Origin: Methanolobus sp. WCC4
GTDB taxonomy: Archaea; Halobacteriota; Methanosarcinia; Methanosarcinales; Methanosarcinaceae
Reading direction: 5' to 3'
Assembly (NCBI RefSeq): GCF_038022665.1
Contig: NZ_CP150629.1
Span: 1,904,480-1,968,479 of the forward strand
DNA: 64,000 nt
Part shown: positions 63,099-64,000 of the stretch, one piece after another
How the letters are laid out: each line of letters opens with the position of its first letter
How positions within the stretch are numbered: the stretch's first letter is position 1
Notes under the pieces: model-generated
Told to the model about the DNA's origin: nothing
Databases searched by the model: none
The model's input: only the letters and a program-made list of their open reading frames with translations
Position numbers and translations under genes: made by a program

Positions 63099-64000
63099 AT
63101 GTACCCACAAGCAACCGAAAACAAGACAGAAAGCATTGTGATAAGACTTTCTGAAATGGTAGTATACCCGGAAAGCAGGACAAAGTTCCTCGCTGACAAA
63201 GATACTGGACAGATACTTCTTTCAATGATGGAAAATGAGGAAACTGCATATGCAGTGGGACTCACAATGAAAAGTGGAGCATCCCTTTCTGAGATATCAG
63301 AAGAGTCACTGTACAGGACCGGAAACCTTCTGGAGATAAGATCGATCATGCCTGCAGATAAAGGTTTTCTCGTTTCTGCAAGATCAGTACAAAGGGTGAA
63401 AGCTGTTTCATTGTACCAGAAGGACAAAATGTTCTTCACTACATATGAAGAAGTTCCTGACATAAATGATATTGACGAGAAACTTCAGGAAGAGATCGTA
63501 AAGGATATCAAAAGGACGATCCACGAGATAAGTGAACGTTTCAAGAGCTCGGAAGCCTTTACCAAACCAATTGACAGTATGACGTCAGTTGACCAGATCA
63601 TGGGTTATGTAATGCCTTTCATCTCAATAGAACTGGCCGACAAACAGGACCTTCTGGAGACTACATCTGTCCGTGAACGTTACCTTACATTCCTGTATGT
63701 TCTGACAAACCATAAGGAGAACATCAATATCCAGATGGAGGTAGCTAAGAAGGTTGCTGAGAAGGTCAACAGGTCACACAGGGAAGCAATGCTGCGTGAA
63801 CAACTGAAGGTGATTCAGGAAGAGCTTCACGAATTCGATGGTCCGGCTTCAGGTGAGGACAACTATCGTGAAAGGATAGAAAGCTCCGGCATGCCTGACG
63901 ATGTTAAGAAGAAGGCACTTTCTGAACTGAAGAAACTTGAGACCGGTGGTCACAATAATCCTGAAAACCATGTTATCAGGAACTATCTCGATCTCCTGCT
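63099..64000 (+). CDS. lon: Bacterial-type Lon protease (LonA), partial
   Basis: From the ATG at 63099 the frame stays open to the window end (300 codons). The N-terminal substrate domain (SIVIRLSEMVVYPESRTKFL) is followed by the long helical segment with LREQLKVIQEELHEFDG and SSGMPDDVKKKALSELKKLE, hallmarks of bacterial LonA. The ATPase and Ser-Lys protease domains lie outside the window. Archaea normally carry the membrane-bound LonB; a LonA gene in a methanogen points to transfer from bacteria. It degrades damaged or regulatory proteins in the cytoplasm. A MarR-type operator lies about 40 bases upstream. Confidence 0.87.
   Translation, partial: MYPQATENKTESIVIRLSEMVVYPESRTKFLADKDTGQILLSMMENEETAYAVGLTMKSGASLSEISEESLYRTGNLLEIRSIMPADKGFLVSARSVQRVKAVSLYQKDKMFFTTYEEVPDINDIDEKLQEEIVKDIKRTIHEISERFKSSEAFTKPIDSMTSVDQIMGYVMPFISIELADKQDLLETTSVRERYLTFLYVLTNHKENINIQMEVAKKVAEKVNRSHREAMLREQLKVIQEELHEFDGPASGEDNYRERIESSGMPDDVKKKALSELKKLETGGHNNPENHVIRNYLDLL

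Overview
The window looks like chromosome from a methylotrophic methanogen of the Methanosarcinaceae. The evidence is a form III RuBisCO of the Methanosarcina type, a methylcobamide:CoM methyltransferase (MtaA/MtbA family), a CamH-type gamma carbonic anhydrase, an archaeal PPP-type phosphatase, methanogen-type multi-PAS histidine kinases, GGTG/GGAG ribosome binding sites and A+T-rich TATA promoters. A Methanolobus-like genus is my guess only. One tRNA (Gln, CUG) is present. I saw no rRNA, CRISPR array or intact insertion sequence.

Layout. 1-3.6 kb: a large secreted subtilase, cut by the window edge, and an upstream lipoprotein whose C-terminus resembles the protease propeptide. 4-12 kb: metabolic and housekeeping genes (acetolactate synthase-like enzyme, DHFR-like reductase, carbonic anhydrase, a cysteine-free MsrA-like protein, a sensor kinase, RNase III with a DUF2284 protein). 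12-17.5 kb: an accessory block with two unknown genes and a two-gene STAND ATPase/small helical protein module whose members share an N-terminal glycine-rich motif. 17.7-20.2 kb: a sulfur-transfer operon (tusA, dsrE-like, an atypical cysteine desulfurase, an IscU-DUF59 fusion). 20.4-25.4 kb: phosphatases, a HEPN-motif orphan and an MFS transporter. 25.4-28 kb: 2.5 kb of very A+T-rich DNA without genes. 28-35.9 kb: small DNA-binding proteins, tRNA-Gln, a second sensor kinase, a transglutaminase-like lipoprotein, an ornithine-type decarboxylase, a K+ channel. 36-41 kb: a P-type ATPase divergent from RuBisCO. 41.6-48.9 kb: FKBP, methyltransferase/HD pair, AlkD-like protein, and two surface proteins with the same VPxxxP C-terminal sorting signal. 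48.9-52.8 kb: a five-gene operon with two CDGSH iron-sulfur proteins (one only 36 codons), a PEP-synthase-like protein and an FMN-binding protein. 52.9-55.4 kb: a secreted/membrane pair and a pentapeptide-repeat protein. 55.7-57.5 kb: an A+T-rich, probably acquired pair of an asparaginase-like enzyme and a membrane V4R-like sensor. 57.5-64 kb: PLP-binding YggS, the corrinoid:CoM methyltransferase, a UPF0182 giant membrane protein, a structured four-way-junction element, and a MarR regulator whose palindrome recurs in front of a bacterial-type lon gene cut by the right edge.

Best candidates for undescribed biology are the STAND/helical-effector module (14.9-17.5 kb), the asparaginase/V4R pair (55.7-57.5 kb), the protease/propeptide-like lipoprotein pair (1-3.5 kb) and the four-way-junction element (62.4-62.5 kb). 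Several enzymes lack key catalytic residues (MsrA-like without Cys, desulfurase without the PLP lysine, CPBP-like protein without its histidines). All functional statements are read from the sequence by eye and from family knowledge; no database search was run.
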